This document shows positions 27,009 to 35,844 of a DNA stretch of 64,000 bases, piece after piece. Below the pieces are notes generated by a model, which saw only the letters and a program-made list of their open reading frames with translations, was not told where the DNA came from and searched no databases. The first letter of the stretch is position 1. Each line of letters begins with the position of its first letter. Made by a program: the position numbers and the translations under genes. The stretch is taken from positions 3,633,277 to 3,697,276 of the forward strand of contig NC_019680.1 of assembly GCF_000316685.1 (NCBI RefSeq). The letters run 5' to 3'. Source of the stretch: Synechococcus sp. PCC 6312. GTDB taxonomy: Bacteria; Cyanobacteriota; Cyanobacteriia; Thermosynechococcales; Thermosynechococcaceae.

Positions 27009-27535
27009 CGGGACTCCGCGATTATCAATGGGGCGGTTGTCGGTGGGTTGACTGGTGGGGTTGGGTTGAAACATCGTCCTAAGTCCTGAACAACATTGGG
27101 GGGAACCAGATGAGTAACACTGCCACCAAAGCGAGCAATTTCTTTGACGAGGCTACTACTTAAAAAACTATATTCATTGGATGTGGTCAGAAAAACTGTT
27201 TCCACCTCCGGCCATAAACTCTTATTAGTATGGGCCATTTGCAACTCGTACTCAAAATCAGACAAAACCCGTAATCCTCTTAACAAAACTTTCGCCCCCT
27301 GGATTTGGGCATAGGTCACGGTTAAGCCATCAAAGGTATCCACGTCCACATTGCTGAGATGCTCAGTGCAGGTGCGAATTTGCTGAATCCGTTCTTCTAC
27401 AGTAAACAACGGCTGTTTTTGTAAATTTCGGGAAACAGCCACAATCACCCGCTCAAACAAGCGGCAGCCCCGTTGAATCACATCCAAGTGGCCGAGGGTG
27501 ATGGGATCAAAACTACCCGGATAAATTGCAATCAT
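27005..27535 (-). CDS. coaD: Phosphopantetheine adenylyltransferase
   Basis: The nucleotidyltransferase signature is clear: [20 protein letters not shown] with the T/HxGH motif, the substrate loop [18 protein letters not shown], and the late [14 protein letters not shown]. CoaD adds AMP to 4'-phosphopantetheine, the penultimate step of coenzyme A synthesis. At 176 residues it is about 15 longer than usual because of a Pro/Thr-rich C-terminal tail that overlaps the start of the next gene. The ATG at 27535 starts the conserved core directly. Confidence 0.95.
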   Translation of the reverse strand: MIAIYPGSFDPITLGHLDVIQRGCRLFERVIVAVSRNLQKQPLFTVEERIQQIRTCTEHLSNVDVDTFDGLTVTYAQIQGAKVLLRGLRVLSDFEYELQMAHTNKSLWPEVETVFLTTSNEYSFLSSSLVKEIARFGGSVTHLVPPNVVQDLGRCFNPTPPVNPPTTAPLIIAESR

Positions 27536-27718
27536 GGAGATTTGTCAAAAACGAGAAAACATAGGGCTGATTATAGGGTTTATCTCCCCCGCGCTGGTTT
27601 TTGACCTGATGGCTGCTGATCCTCGGACTGGGGTTCATCATCGGTATGACTGGGGGATGCAACCTTTTTTGGCGAACCTTGTTAAAATCACTGACAAGTC
27701 AGGCGAGGAGACCGATTC

Positions 27719-28156
27719 ATGAATGCAGCCGAACAAGCCGTGGGGCTTTCCATGACAACCAAGATTGCGGCAGTGGTGAATTTGGTCAAGCAGGAATTTC
27801 CTGATATGAAGGTGGATCTCAAACCCTGGGCCAATGACCCCAGTACAAGAGAATTAGTCGATCCCGACTCTATTGATTTAGCCTTCCATCTTCCTGGGTG
27901 GAGTCGCCGTTGTCAGGCCCGCAGTCTTTTGCTCCAAATTCGCTTGTTTCGAGATCCAATCTCTGAGGAACAGCGGGCTATTGGTGTCGAAGCCGTGGGT
28001 CTGAGTTTCCAGGGAGAACAATGGCGGCTTTCAACCGTGGGCAATTGGCAACTCATGGGTCAAAATCTACCCCAGGCCGCAGTCCAAAACCAACTCCGAC
28101 AAATCTGCGAGCAAATTCTAGGACTCTTTAGCCCCCCCACAGCCACAGAAACGTAG
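27719..28156 (+). CDS. Conserved cyanobacterial protein, unknown function
   Basis: A soluble 145-residue protein with no signal peptide or membrane segment. Features are a Lys/Asp-rich N-terminal half (LVKQEFPDMKVDLKPWANDP), a Gly-Trp-Ser segment (HLPGWSRRCQARSLLLQIRLF), and a C-terminal helix. I do not recognise a domain. GGCGAGGAG precedes the ATG by about nine bases. It lies 22 bases before the phytochelatin-synthase-like gene and is probably co-transcribed with it. Confidence 0.6.
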   Translation: MNAAEQAVGLSMTTKIAAVVNLVKQEFPDMKVDLKPWANDPSTRELVDPDSIDLAFHLPGWSRRCQARSLLLQIRLFRDPISEEQRAIGVEAVGLSFQGEQWRLSTVGNWQLMGQNLPQAAVQNQLRQICEQILGLFSPPTATET

Positions 28157-28177
28157 CCCAGATACCAGAGAAAGACG

Positions 28178-28951
28178 ATGTTTAAGGGGGGTGAAATAAT
28201 TTTGAATCTTCTGATCAAGGGGTTGGGGATCTCGACCTTCCTGATGCTGGGCTTGGGTCGAAGTTGGCTAGGCACACCGGCCTGGGGACAAACCTTAACC
28301 TTAGAAGCCGGGCTAACCTCTTTAACATCTAGAACTGGCGAATCACTACTGGAAACCAGCCAAGCTAAGGCCGATGTTTTGCCCCTCATGAGCCACTTTG
28401 TCACCCAAATTAACCCAGCCTATTGTGGTGTGGCCAGTAGTGTCATGGTCTTAAATGCCTTAGGCGTTACAACTGCAAATACACCGGCCTGGCAACGGGG
28501 CTATCTGAACCAAGACACCATTTTTACTCCCCAAACCAATGCGGTGATTGATCGGCATCTGATTGCTCACCAGGGGTTAACCCTATCCCAGTTGGCCGAA
28601 TTCTTACAGACCTATCCCGTCACGGTAGAGCGATATTACGGGTCTGATCTGGGCCTGGCGGAATTTCGGCAAATTCTGGGCATATCCCTCGGAAAGGCTA
28701 ATCAATACATCTTGGTGAATTATTTACGCTCCAGTATTGGTCAGGAAACAGGGGGACATATTTCACCGTTGGCCGCCTATCATGCCGAGCAGGATCAGGT
28801 GTTGATCTTAGATGTAGCCCGCTACAAATATCCGCCGATCTGGGTTTCTGTCCAGGCCCTCTGGCAAGCAATGGGAACGATAGATCCAGTCTCAGGTAAA
28901 TCCCGTGGTTTTTTAGTCATTCGCAACCGGGAGCCAAAGGCGAAAAACTAG
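28178..28951 (+). CDS. Exported phytochelatin synthase-like (PCS) peptidase
   Basis: A 257-residue protein with a hydrophobic N-terminus (GLGISTFLMLGLG, then TPAWGQ) suggesting export. The papain-like PCS core has Cys near 84 in INPAYCGVASSVMVLNALG, His near 194 in GGHISPLAAYH and Asp near 211 in VLILDVARYKYPP. Their spacing matches the catalytic triad of cyanobacterial one-domain PCS. Such proteins cleave the glycine from glutathione or its conjugates and make little phytochelatin. The same window holds gshB and grxC, so glutathione turnover is a plausible setting. Periplasmic location is inferred from the signal-like segment only. Confidence 0.85.
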   Translation: MFKGGEIILNLLIKGLGISTFLMLGLGRSWLGTPAWGQTLTLEAGLTSLTSRTGESLLETSQAKADVLPLMSHFVTQINPAYCGVASSVMVLNALGVTTANTPAWQRGYLNQDTIFTPQTNAVIDRHLIAHQGLTLSQLAEFLQTYPVTVERYYGSDLGLAEFRQILGISLGKANQYILVNYLRSSIGQETGGHISPLAAYHAEQDQVLILDVARYKYPPIWVSVQALWQAMGTIDPVSGKSRGFLVIRNREPKAKN

Positions 28952-28965
28952 GCATCTTCAGGGCT

Positions 28966-30357
28966 TTAGATGCGAGCAAGGCCTTGATGTCTGGCACAAT
29001 GTTCTACCGCCGCCGCCACTGCTGGAGCCACCCGCCGATCAAAGACAGAGGGGACAATAAATTCCCGGTTCAGTTCGCTGGGAGTCACGAGTTCGGCAAT
29101 GGCTTGCGCGGCCTGGAGAAACATCTCGGTGGTTAAGGCTTTCGCTCGACAGCCCAAGGCTCCTTTGAAGACACCCGGAAACGCCAAAACATTATTAATT
29201 TGATTGGGGTAATCACTCCGGCCAGTGGCCATAACGGCAACAATATCGCGGACTAGTTCCGGTTGAATTTCGGGAATCGGGTTAGCCATCGCAAAGACAA
29301 TTGGATCCGGGGCCATGGATTTGACCATCTCCACAGAAACCACTCCGGGCGCACTCACCCCTAAAAAAACATCCGCATTGGTCATGGCGGCGGCTAAATT
29401 CCCAGCCTGTTTGACGGCAAATTCTTTTTTTCCAGGGGTTAAATCCGTCCGATCCAGGGAAATAATTCCTTTGGAGTCACAGAGGAAAATATCCGTCACC
29501 CCGGCCTGGCGCAATAATCGGGCAATGGCCACCCCCGCCGCCCCGGCCCCATTAATGACAATCCGCACCTGAGGGAGGGTTTTATTGACTAACTTCAAGG
29601 CATTGAATAACGCCGCTAGGGAGACAATGGCAGTTCCATGTTGATCATCATGGAAAATCGGAATATCCAGTTCTTGCTTGAGACGAGTTTCCACTTCAAA
29701 GCAACGGGGCGCGCTAATATCTTCCAAGTTCACTCCCCCAAAGACCGGCGCAATATGCTTCACGGCCTGGACAATTTCATCCACATCTTGGGTATCCAGA
29801 CAAATTGGAAAGGCATCCAGGCCCCCAAACTCTTGAAACAACATCGCCTTGCCTTCCATCACGGGTAACGCTGCCTCTGGCCCCAAATTCCCCAGGCCCA
29901 GGACTGCACTCCCATCTGTCACAATCGCCACCATATGCCCCTTGACGGTTAAGCGATGCACCTGATCCGGATCTTGGGCAATGGCGGTACAAATCCGACC
30001 CACCCCCGGCGTATAGGCCATGGCTAAATCATCCTGCCCTTGGAGGGGAATCTTGCTGGTAACGGTAATTTTGCCACCCTGATGCAGGTTAAATGTCCGG
30101 TCAAAGACCTCCAAGATGTGGCAGTGGGTTTGCTCCTTAACGGCGTTAACAATGGCTTCGGCGTGTTCCGTACTGGCAGCGGCCACATTGACATCACGAA
30201 CTGTAAAATCTCGGCTATGTTTGACCAAATTGATATGTCCTAAATCACCTCCGACTTCGGCAATGGCCTGGAGAATTCGGGCTAACATTCCTGGCTGTTG
30301 GGGAATCTCAATCCGCATCGTCAAGCTAAAACTGGGGTTCGGCGTAAGGACGGTCAT
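28966..30357 (-). CDS. NAD(P)-dependent malic enzyme with N-terminal ACT domain
   Basis: Residues about 10-90 are an ACT-type domain (TMRIEIPQQPGMLARILQAIAEVGG). The malic enzyme catalytic region follows: DLAMAYTPGVG, the Lys-containing VKGHMVAIVTDGSAVLGLGNLGP, EGKAMLF, the acidic metal site IFHDDQHGTAIV, and the cofactor motif INGAGAAGVAI. It decarboxylates malate to pyruvate, and the ACT domain suggests allosteric control by an amino acid or other small ligand. Cofactor preference cannot be read with confidence. It is transcribed convergently with the PCS-like gene, with a 14-base gap. Confidence 0.92.
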   Translation of the reverse strand: MTVLTPNPSFSLTMRIEIPQQPGMLARILQAIAEVGGDLGHINLVKHSRDFTVRDVNVAAASTEHAEAIVNAVKEQTHCHILEVFDRTFNLHQGGKITVTSKIPLQGQDDLAMAYTPGVGRICTAIAQDPDQVHRLTVKGHMVAIVTDGSAVLGLGNLGPEAALPVMEGKAMLFQEFGGLDAFPICLDTQDVDEIVQAVKHIAPVFGGVNLEDISAPRCFEVETRLKQELDIPIFHDDQHGTAIVSLAALFNALKLVNKTLPQVRIVINGAGAAGVAIARLLRQAGVTDIFLCDSKGIISLDRTDLTPGKKEFAVKQAGNLAAAMTNADVFLGVSAPGVVSVEMVKSMAPDPIVFAMANPIPEIQPELVRDIVAVMATGRSDYPNQINNVLAFPGVFKGALGCRAKALTTEMFLQAAQAIAELVTPSELNREFIVPSVFDRRVAPAVAAAVEHCARHQGLARI

Positions 30358-30434
30358 AGACGTGGTGATTTAAGTTCAGTGCGAATCAAGCTTAACCCAA
30401 TCCCTTGGCCTGGGGGAGTCTTAGTCCAAAGAAT

Positions 30435-30743
30435 TTAGGCTTTGGTATCAAAAAATACAACCTTAGCCCATAAACCAAGGGTCGCTGCCAACGCAGGGAA
30501 AATAAACGTAAGAATCCGGCTATCTGTGGCCCGCTGTTGAGTTCGTAAGTCTGAAACTTCTTGCTTTAGATCACCAATTTTGTCTTCAATACCTTTGAGG
30601 CACTCATCGGTGCGGGCCGCATCCACTTCAAAGCGTTTATCCAGGGTTTGCACATCTTAACGAATCACGGTGATGTCCGCTTACATGGCCTGGATGACAG
30701 TTAATACTTGTCCCAGATTGGATTGAGTTGTGACTTCTGACAT
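30435..30743 (-). pseudogene. Small coiled-coil/tail-anchored protein gene with two in-frame TAA codons
   Basis: From ATG 30743 the frame reads MSEVTTQSNLGQVLTVIQAM, then TAA (30683-30681), then ADITVIR, then TAA (30659-30657). It then continues DVQTLDKRFEVDAARTDECL and on to a C-terminal membrane helix (LTFIFPALAATLGLWAKVVFF). There is no frameshift, and the peptide reads smoothly across both stops. At each site a Gln (CAA to TAA, one C-to-T change) would fit the coiled-coil pattern. A shorter 72-residue product could start at GTG 30653, after both stops. Most likely a recently broken gene; a truncated but working protein is possible. Confidence 0.65.
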
Positions 30744-30823
30744 GATCAATATCCTGAGTTAGCCATGGCAATATATCCAAGATATAAGCTGAAAATTCTA
30801 GGTTTAACAAGGGATAGGAATTG

Positions 30824-33241
30824 TTAGCTGTGTTCACGGAGAAAGGGGGGAACTAACTCTGGGGGTAAAGGACGAGAATACCAGTAACCTTGACCATGGG
30901 GGCAGCCAAGGGTTTTCAATGTTGCAAGTTGGCTATCGGTTTCAATTCCTTCAGCAACAACATCTAACTTGAGAATTTGAGCTAGGGAAATAACGGCATG
31001 GACAACTTCTAAGTTTTCTGGGGTCTGCTCCATGCATGTAATAAAGGAACGGTCAATTTTGATGCTATCTAGGGGTAAATGGCTTAAATAACTGAGGGAA
31101 GAGTACCCGGTGCCAAAATCATCAATAACCGTTTGAATCCCCAAGGCCTTGAGTTCATGGAGCATTTGCCGAGCGGATTGAAGATGTTCCATTAAAATAC
31201 TTTCGGTGATTTCTACTTTCAGACAGGAACCAGGCACTTTATTAGCCTTGAGAATATTAGAAATCTGCTCAACCAAGGTGGCCTGGGAAAACTGTTTACT
31301 GGAGAGGTTGATGCTCAAACCAATATCCTCGGTAAATTCGTAAGGATAGCTTTCTCGCCAGAGGTGAAACTGTTGACAGGCGGTTTGTAAGACCCAAGTT
31401 CCCAAGGGAATAATCAGTCCGGTTTCTTCGGCAATAGGGATAAAGTCTGCGGGGGAAATCATGCCTTTGGTGGGATGGGGCCAGCGTACCAAGGTTTCCA
31501 GGCCAACTAGCTTTTGGGTACTCAGGTTGAAAATTGGTTGATAGACGAGGGTAAATTCGCCACGCTCCACAGCCTGCCACATTTCCAATTCCAAATTCAG
31601 GCGTTGGCTGACTTGGAGGTAAAGTTGCGAATTAAATACTTCATACCGATTTTTCCCCAGGCCTTTGGCTCGATACATGGCCGTGTCCGCATCTCGGAGC
31701 AGTTCTTCCGGTTTCTGGTAGTCCGGTGTGCCCATCACCAGGCCAATGGTGGCAGTGGTATAGAGATTATACTGATTAACCTTGAAGGGAATCGCTAGCC
31801 GATTAATTAAATGTTGGGCAATGGTTTCGGCCTGGGCCTGATCCCGGAGTTGTTCCAAAATAATCACAAATTCATCCCCAGCCATCCGGGCGACAAAATC
31901 CTGGGGACTGACGGCACGTTTTAAACGTTGGGCAATTTCCTGGAGAAAACCATCACCGACGGAATGCCCCAGACTATCGTTAATGGTTTTGAAGCGATCC
32001 AAGTCTAAACAGAGGATGGCATAGGCATTGTCGGGCCGCTCTATCGTCTCTTGAAGGCGTAAAGACAATAAATCCCGGTTGGGCAGTCCGGTTAAGGAGT
32101 CATGTTGGGCCTGGTGACGGAGGCGATTTTCCAGTTCTTTGCGTTCATTGAGTTCGGTCTGGAGTTGGCTGTAAAGTTCGGCCTGGTGAATGGCAATCGC
32201 AACTTGGGTGGATAGTTGGCGAACTAGATTGACTTCTTCAGCGGCCCATTCCCGCGGTTGGCTACATTGATGGGTAATGATCAGGCCCCAGAGCTTACCG
32301 GCCACCACAATCGGAACGACTAAATTTGCTTGGATATCGTAACACTGGAGGAGTTCTTTATGACAAGGGTGCAGTTTAGCAGTGTGGATATTTCCCAAAG
32401 CCTGAATACGCCCATTTTGATACTGGTCAACAAAGTTTTGAGAGAAGCAATGATCATGAATCACATCCCCTAACACTGAGGGCCAAGGGGCGATAACGGC
32501 CTCATTCACCATTGTTCCCGAATAATTTGGACGAAACCGATAGATCACGACCCGATCTGCTTTTAAGAATTGGCGAATTTCCTGGACAGTGGTATTGAGA
32601 ATCGTCTCTAGGTCTAAGGAAGCATGAATATTCTGGGTGATTTGAATAACAAGACGTTCCTGTTCTGCTTTTTGCCAGAGAGCTTGTTTATTGCGGTGGC
32701 GTTCTTGAGCATAGTGGATCGCCCGCGCAAGGATTCTGGGGCTGAGTTCATTATTGACTAAGTAATCTTGGACACCAAAATGGAGTAGCGCCAGGCCCAA
32801 AGATTCATGCTCTGGCGGGCTAATCAGAATTAAGGGAATAGAGGAGGCAATGGTATCTAACTGGTTGATGATGGCCTGAGGATTCTCGAGGGGCAAGATC
32901 AAGATTAAGAGGATAGGTGGAGTTGGGTTGCTTAAATGGGCCTGAGCGGCTTCAAGACTGGGGTAATGCTCCACTTGGCAGAAGTCCAGCAAATCACAGG
33001 CCTGGTCAAGAAGATGTTGCAGGTGTGCAGCTTGGTGAAGATTGGGATCAATAAAAATTACATGAATGCTAGATGCCGAACAAGAATTAGACGGCTGAAC
33101 TGATGGATGCTCTAAATACTGATCCCAGGCCTGAGGGGGAGGTGTGGGTTGTAACTCCGGGGAATATTTAGACACAGCGGAACCACCCCAAGCAAAAGCC
33201 TTGATAGAATTTTGAGTCGCTAGGTATTGAAAAAGACTCAT
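30824..33241 (-). CDS. Cyanobacteriochrome (DXCF GAF)-GGDEF-EAL cyclic-di-GMP enzyme
   Basis: 805 residues. Residues about 60-185 resemble a response-regulator receiver in which the phosphoacceptor site reads ILLILILPLE, without the expected Asp. A GAF domain (about 190-365) follows with DHCF (Cys near 265) and HPCHKELL (Cys near 292, then ANLVVPI). These are the two cysteines of a DXCF cyanobacteriochrome, which binds a bilin and typically senses blue/green light. Next is a GGDEF domain with AGDEF near 455, then an EAL domain with LETLVRW near 582, NLSSKQF and AEGIET. The enzyme may both make and break cyclic-di-GMP. The layout resembles SesC of Thermosynechococcus, as far as I recall that protein. 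No partner gene is adjacent. Confidence 0.87.
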   Translation of the reverse strand: MSLFQYLATQNSIKAFAWGGSAVSKYSPELQPTPPPQAWDQYLEHPSVQPSNSCSASSIHVIFIDPNLHQAAHLQHLLDQACDLLDFCQVEHYPSLEAAQAHLSNPTPPILLILILPLENPQAIINQLDTIASSIPLILISPPEHESLGLALLHFGVQDYLVNNELSPRILARAIHYAQERHRNKQALWQKAEQERLVIQITQNIHASLDLETILNTTVQEIRQFLKADRVVIYRFRPNYSGTMVNEAVIAPWPSVLGDVIHDHCFSQNFVDQYQNGRIQALGNIHTAKLHPCHKELLQCYDIQANLVVPIVVAGKLWGLIITHQCSQPREWAAEEVNLVRQLSTQVAIAIHQAELYSQLQTELNERKELENRLRHQAQHDSLTGLPNRDLLSLRLQETIERPDNAYAILCLDLDRFKTINDSLGHSVGDGFLQEIAQRLKRAVSPQDFVARMAGDEFVIILEQLRDQAQAETIAQHLINRLAIPFKVNQYNLYTTATIGLVMGTPDYQKPEELLRDADTAMYRAKGLGKNRYEVFNSQLYLQVSQRLNLELEMWQAVERGEFTLVYQPIFNLSTQKLVGLETLVRWPHPTKGMISPADFIPIAEETGLIIPLGTWVLQTACQQFHLWRESYPYEFTEDIGLSINLSSKQFSQATLVEQISNILKANKVPGSCLKVEITESILMEHLQSARQMLHELKALGIQTVIDDFGTGYSSLSYLSHLPLDSIKIDRSFITCMEQTPENLEVVHAVISLAQILKLDVVAEGIETDSQLATLKTLGCPHGQGYWYSRPLPPELVPPFLREHS

Positions 33242-33395
33242 TAATTTTATTATGCCTCAAGACTATTTCCTCTGTCACCTCAGCAAGAACTAGCAAGGTC
33301 TCAGTCCAGGCCAGTCAGAAATGTTACTAAGCGTGATCAAATCTAGGGGGGCAAAAAAACTTTGCTAAGATCAGAAAACCACTTTGATCGGCCCC

Positions 33396-34460
33396 ATGCG
33401 TCAAACCTCTGATCTCCACGTTGTTGAAACTCGTCCTTTGTTAGCCCCGGCAACCGTTTTAAACCAACTTCCCACCACCCCCACCATTACCGCCCTCGTG
33501 GCTGACACCCGCGATCGCATCCGGGCGATTTTGAAGGCCCGCGATCATCGCCTGCTCGTGGTGGTTGGCCCCTGCTCAATCCATGATGTCAGTGCGGCTT
33601 ACGACTACGGGCAAAAGCTCCAGGCCTTGCGGGAGGAGCTGGCCGACTCCTTAGAAATTGTCATGCGGGTCTATTTTGAAAAACCCCGGACTTCAGTGGG
33701 CTGGAAAGGGCTGATTAACGATCCCCACCTAGACGACAGCTATGACATCAACACGGGCTTGCAACTGGCTCGGAAACTCCTACTCGATTTAGCCGAACTA
33801 GGAATGCCTGCGGCAACTGAATTATTAGATCCCATCATTCCGCAATACATTGCCGACCTGGTGGCCTGGACTGCGATTGGAGCGAGAACCACCGAAAGCC
33901 AAACCCACCGCCAAATGGCCTCTGGTCTTTCCATGCCTGTGGGGTTTAAAAATGGAACCGATGGGCATCTCGATTCCGCCATCAATGCCATGTTAGCGGC
34001 CAAACAAACCCATCATTTTCTTGGCATCAACGCCCAAGGCCTGGCCAGCATTGTTACTACCACAGGCAATCCTGATAGTCACTTGGTTCTCCGGGGCGGT
34101 AAAGATGGCCCGAATTATTCTAGTGATCACATTGAGATGGCTGCCACTCTCCTCCAACACAAGGGCTTACCCCAACGGATCATGGTGGATTGTAGTCATG
34201 CCAATGCTGATAAGGATCACAATAAGCAAGTGGCCGTCCTTCAGAACATTGCCGGGCAACTGCAACGGGGTAATCGCCATATTCTGGGCGTGATGATTGA
34301 AAGTCATTTAGTCGCCGGCCAGCAGGCCATCCCCGGAGATTTACGCCAACTCACCTATGGCCAAAGCATTACGGATGCCTGCGTGGATTTTCCGACCACC
34401 GTTGAGATGTTGCAGGATTTAGCCCAGGCCGTGCGGAATCAGGCCCTCGTGGTGCGCTAA
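33396..34460 (+). CDS. aroG: 3-deoxy-7-phosphoheptulonate (DAHP) synthase, class I
   Basis: Class I (AroFGH type) motifs are present: VVGPCSIHDVSAAYDYG, MRVYFEKPRTSVGWKGLINDP, RTTESQTHRQMASGLSMPVGFKNGTDG, GGKDGPNYS and VDCSHANADKDHNKQ. It condenses phosphoenolpyruvate with erythrose-4-phosphate, the first step of the shikimate pathway. Which aromatic amino acid inhibits it cannot be told from sequence. ATG 33396 (MRQTSDLHV) is preferred over TTG 33384. The oligopeptide permease gene begins three bases after its stop, so the two are likely co-transcribed although functionally unrelated. aroK lies elsewhere in the window. Confidence 0.93.
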   Translation: MRQTSDLHVVETRPLLAPATVLNQLPTTPTITALVADTRDRIRAILKARDHRLLVVVGPCSIHDVSAAYDYGQKLQALREELADSLEIVMRVYFEKPRTSVGWKGLINDPHLDDSYDINTGLQLARKLLLDLAELGMPAATELLDPIIPQYIADLVAWTAIGARTTESQTHRQMASGLSMPVGFKNGTDGHLDSAINAMLAAKQTHHFLGINAQGLASIVTTTGNPDSHLVLRGGKDGPNYSSDHIEMAATLLQHKGLPQRIMVDCSHANADKDHNKQVAVLQNIAGQLQRGNRHILGVMIESHLVAGQQAIPGDLRQLTYGQSITDACVDFPTTVEMLQDLAQAVRNQALVVR

Positions 34461-34463
34461 GGA

Positions 34464-35600
34464 ATGCAGGCCTGGCAGCGATTGCGGTCAAACCCGCTGG
34501 CCAAGCTGGGGGCGATTGTCCTTTTAAGCTTTTATCTGTTGGCCCTGGGCGCGGACTTCATGGCTCCCTATGATCCCTACAGTAGCCAGGCCGAGGGCGC
34601 GCTGTTACCCCCCACCCAGCTGTATTGGCGCAACGCCCAAGGGCAGTTCATTGGCCCCCATGTCTATCCCACCACCCTTGGCCCCGTTAGCTTAGATACG
34701 GGAGAGCGGCCATTACGAGTTAACCGACAAGCACCTTCCCCAGTTCGCCTATTTGTTCAGGGGTTTGAATATCGGTTTCTCCAAATCAGTCTGCCTTGGC
34801 CAACCCAGTGGAATTTTGCTGATCCGAAAATTGAGTCGCGGGTGATGATTCCAGGAATTCCGAGTCGTCTCCATTTATTTGGTACAACCGGCCCAGGCAC
34901 TCTCAATCTTTTAGGCACCGATGAACAAGCCCGCGATCAATTAAGTCGGCTGCTCTTTGGGGCCCGCATTAGTCTAAGTATTGGGCTGGTCGGAGTAGCG
35001 GTGGCTTTTCCCCTGGGGATGTTGGTGGGAGGAATTTCCGGCTACTTTGGCGGCTGGTGGGATGTGGGGCTGATGCGAATTGTTGAAGTACTCATGACAA
35101 TCCCAACCATTTACTTACTGGTGGCATTGGCGGCCGTTTTACCGGCGGGTTTAAGCAGTGCAGAACGATTTTTATTGATTGTGTTGATCACGTCTTTTGT
35201 CAGTTGGGCAGGCCTGGCACGGGTGATTCGCGGGCAAGTGCTTTCCCTCAAGTCCCAAACCTATGTCCAGGCCGCGGTGGCGATGGGGGGCCGTTCCCTG
35301 TACATCATCCTGCGGCATATTCTGCCCCAAACCACCACCTATGTCATTATTGCCGCTACCTTAGCTATCCCCAACTTTATTGTCGCCGAGTCCGTCCTCA
35401 GTCTGATTGGCCTGGGTATCCAACAACCGGATCCCTCGTGGGGAAATATGCTCTCCTTAGCCACCAATGCTTCTATTCTTTTGTTGCAACCCTGGTTGAT
35501 TTGGCCCCCCGCTGTTTTGATTGTCTTAACGGTTTTGTCGTTTAATGTTGTCGGCGATAGTTTACGAGATGCCTTAGACCCCAAAAATACAAACTCCTGA
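34464..35600 (+). CDS. ABC transporter permease, OppC/DppC-like
   Basis: A 378-residue permease with the N-terminal membrane helix and periplasmic insert of OppC proteins (MQAWQRLRSNPLAKLGAIVLLSFYLLALG, then FMAPYDPYS). The BPD permease core includes GTDEQARDQLSRLLFGARISLSIGLVG and the ATPase-contact EAA loop VQAAVAMGGRSLYIILRHILPQ. The central periplasmic insert (about 50-145) is longer than in typical OppC. Substrate is unknown, likely peptide or nickel-type. No binding protein, partner permease or ATPase is next to it, so its partners must be elsewhere. Confidence 0.88.
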   Translation: MQAWQRLRSNPLAKLGAIVLLSFYLLALGADFMAPYDPYSSQAEGALLPPTQLYWRNAQGQFIGPHVYPTTLGPVSLDTGERPLRVNRQAPSPVRLFVQGFEYRFLQISLPWPTQWNFADPKIESRVMIPGIPSRLHLFGTTGPGTLNLLGTDEQARDQLSRLLFGARISLSIGLVGVAVAFPLGMLVGGISGYFGGWWDVGLMRIVEVLMTIPTIYLLVALAAVLPAGLSSAERFLLIVLITSFVSWAGLARVIRGQVLSLKSQTYVQAAVAMGGRSLYIILRHILPQTTTYVIIAATLAIPNFIVAESVLSLIGLGIQQPDPSWGNMLSLATNASILLLQPWLIWPPAVLIVLTVLSFNVVGDSLRDALDPKNTNS

Positions 35601-35844
35601 TCCAGGCTCGGTTCAGACAACTCTGTGGACAAAGATGAAGACAATCTTAAATTTTAGAGCAACGTGTTCAGCAGGGATGATATCGAATAAAAACCAGTCA
35701 ACACCAGGCCTGGTCAGAGTTACAGATGGAAGATATTACAGATATTAAGCAATTCTTAAAGCTTGGTCAGCGGTAATCTCAGGTACTTTTGCGTTATCTG
35801 GCCTAGGATTATTCTAAGTATTTACGTTAAGTGCCGATTCCGCC

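Noticed and set aside
28966..30357. Long open frames opposite the malic enzyme and other genes
   Set aside because: They are shadows of strong coding genes, lack ribosome sites and have no recognisable domains.
33511..33518. HIP1 octamer GCGATCGC
   Set aside because: Only one copy was found, so HIP1 is not an iterated element here.
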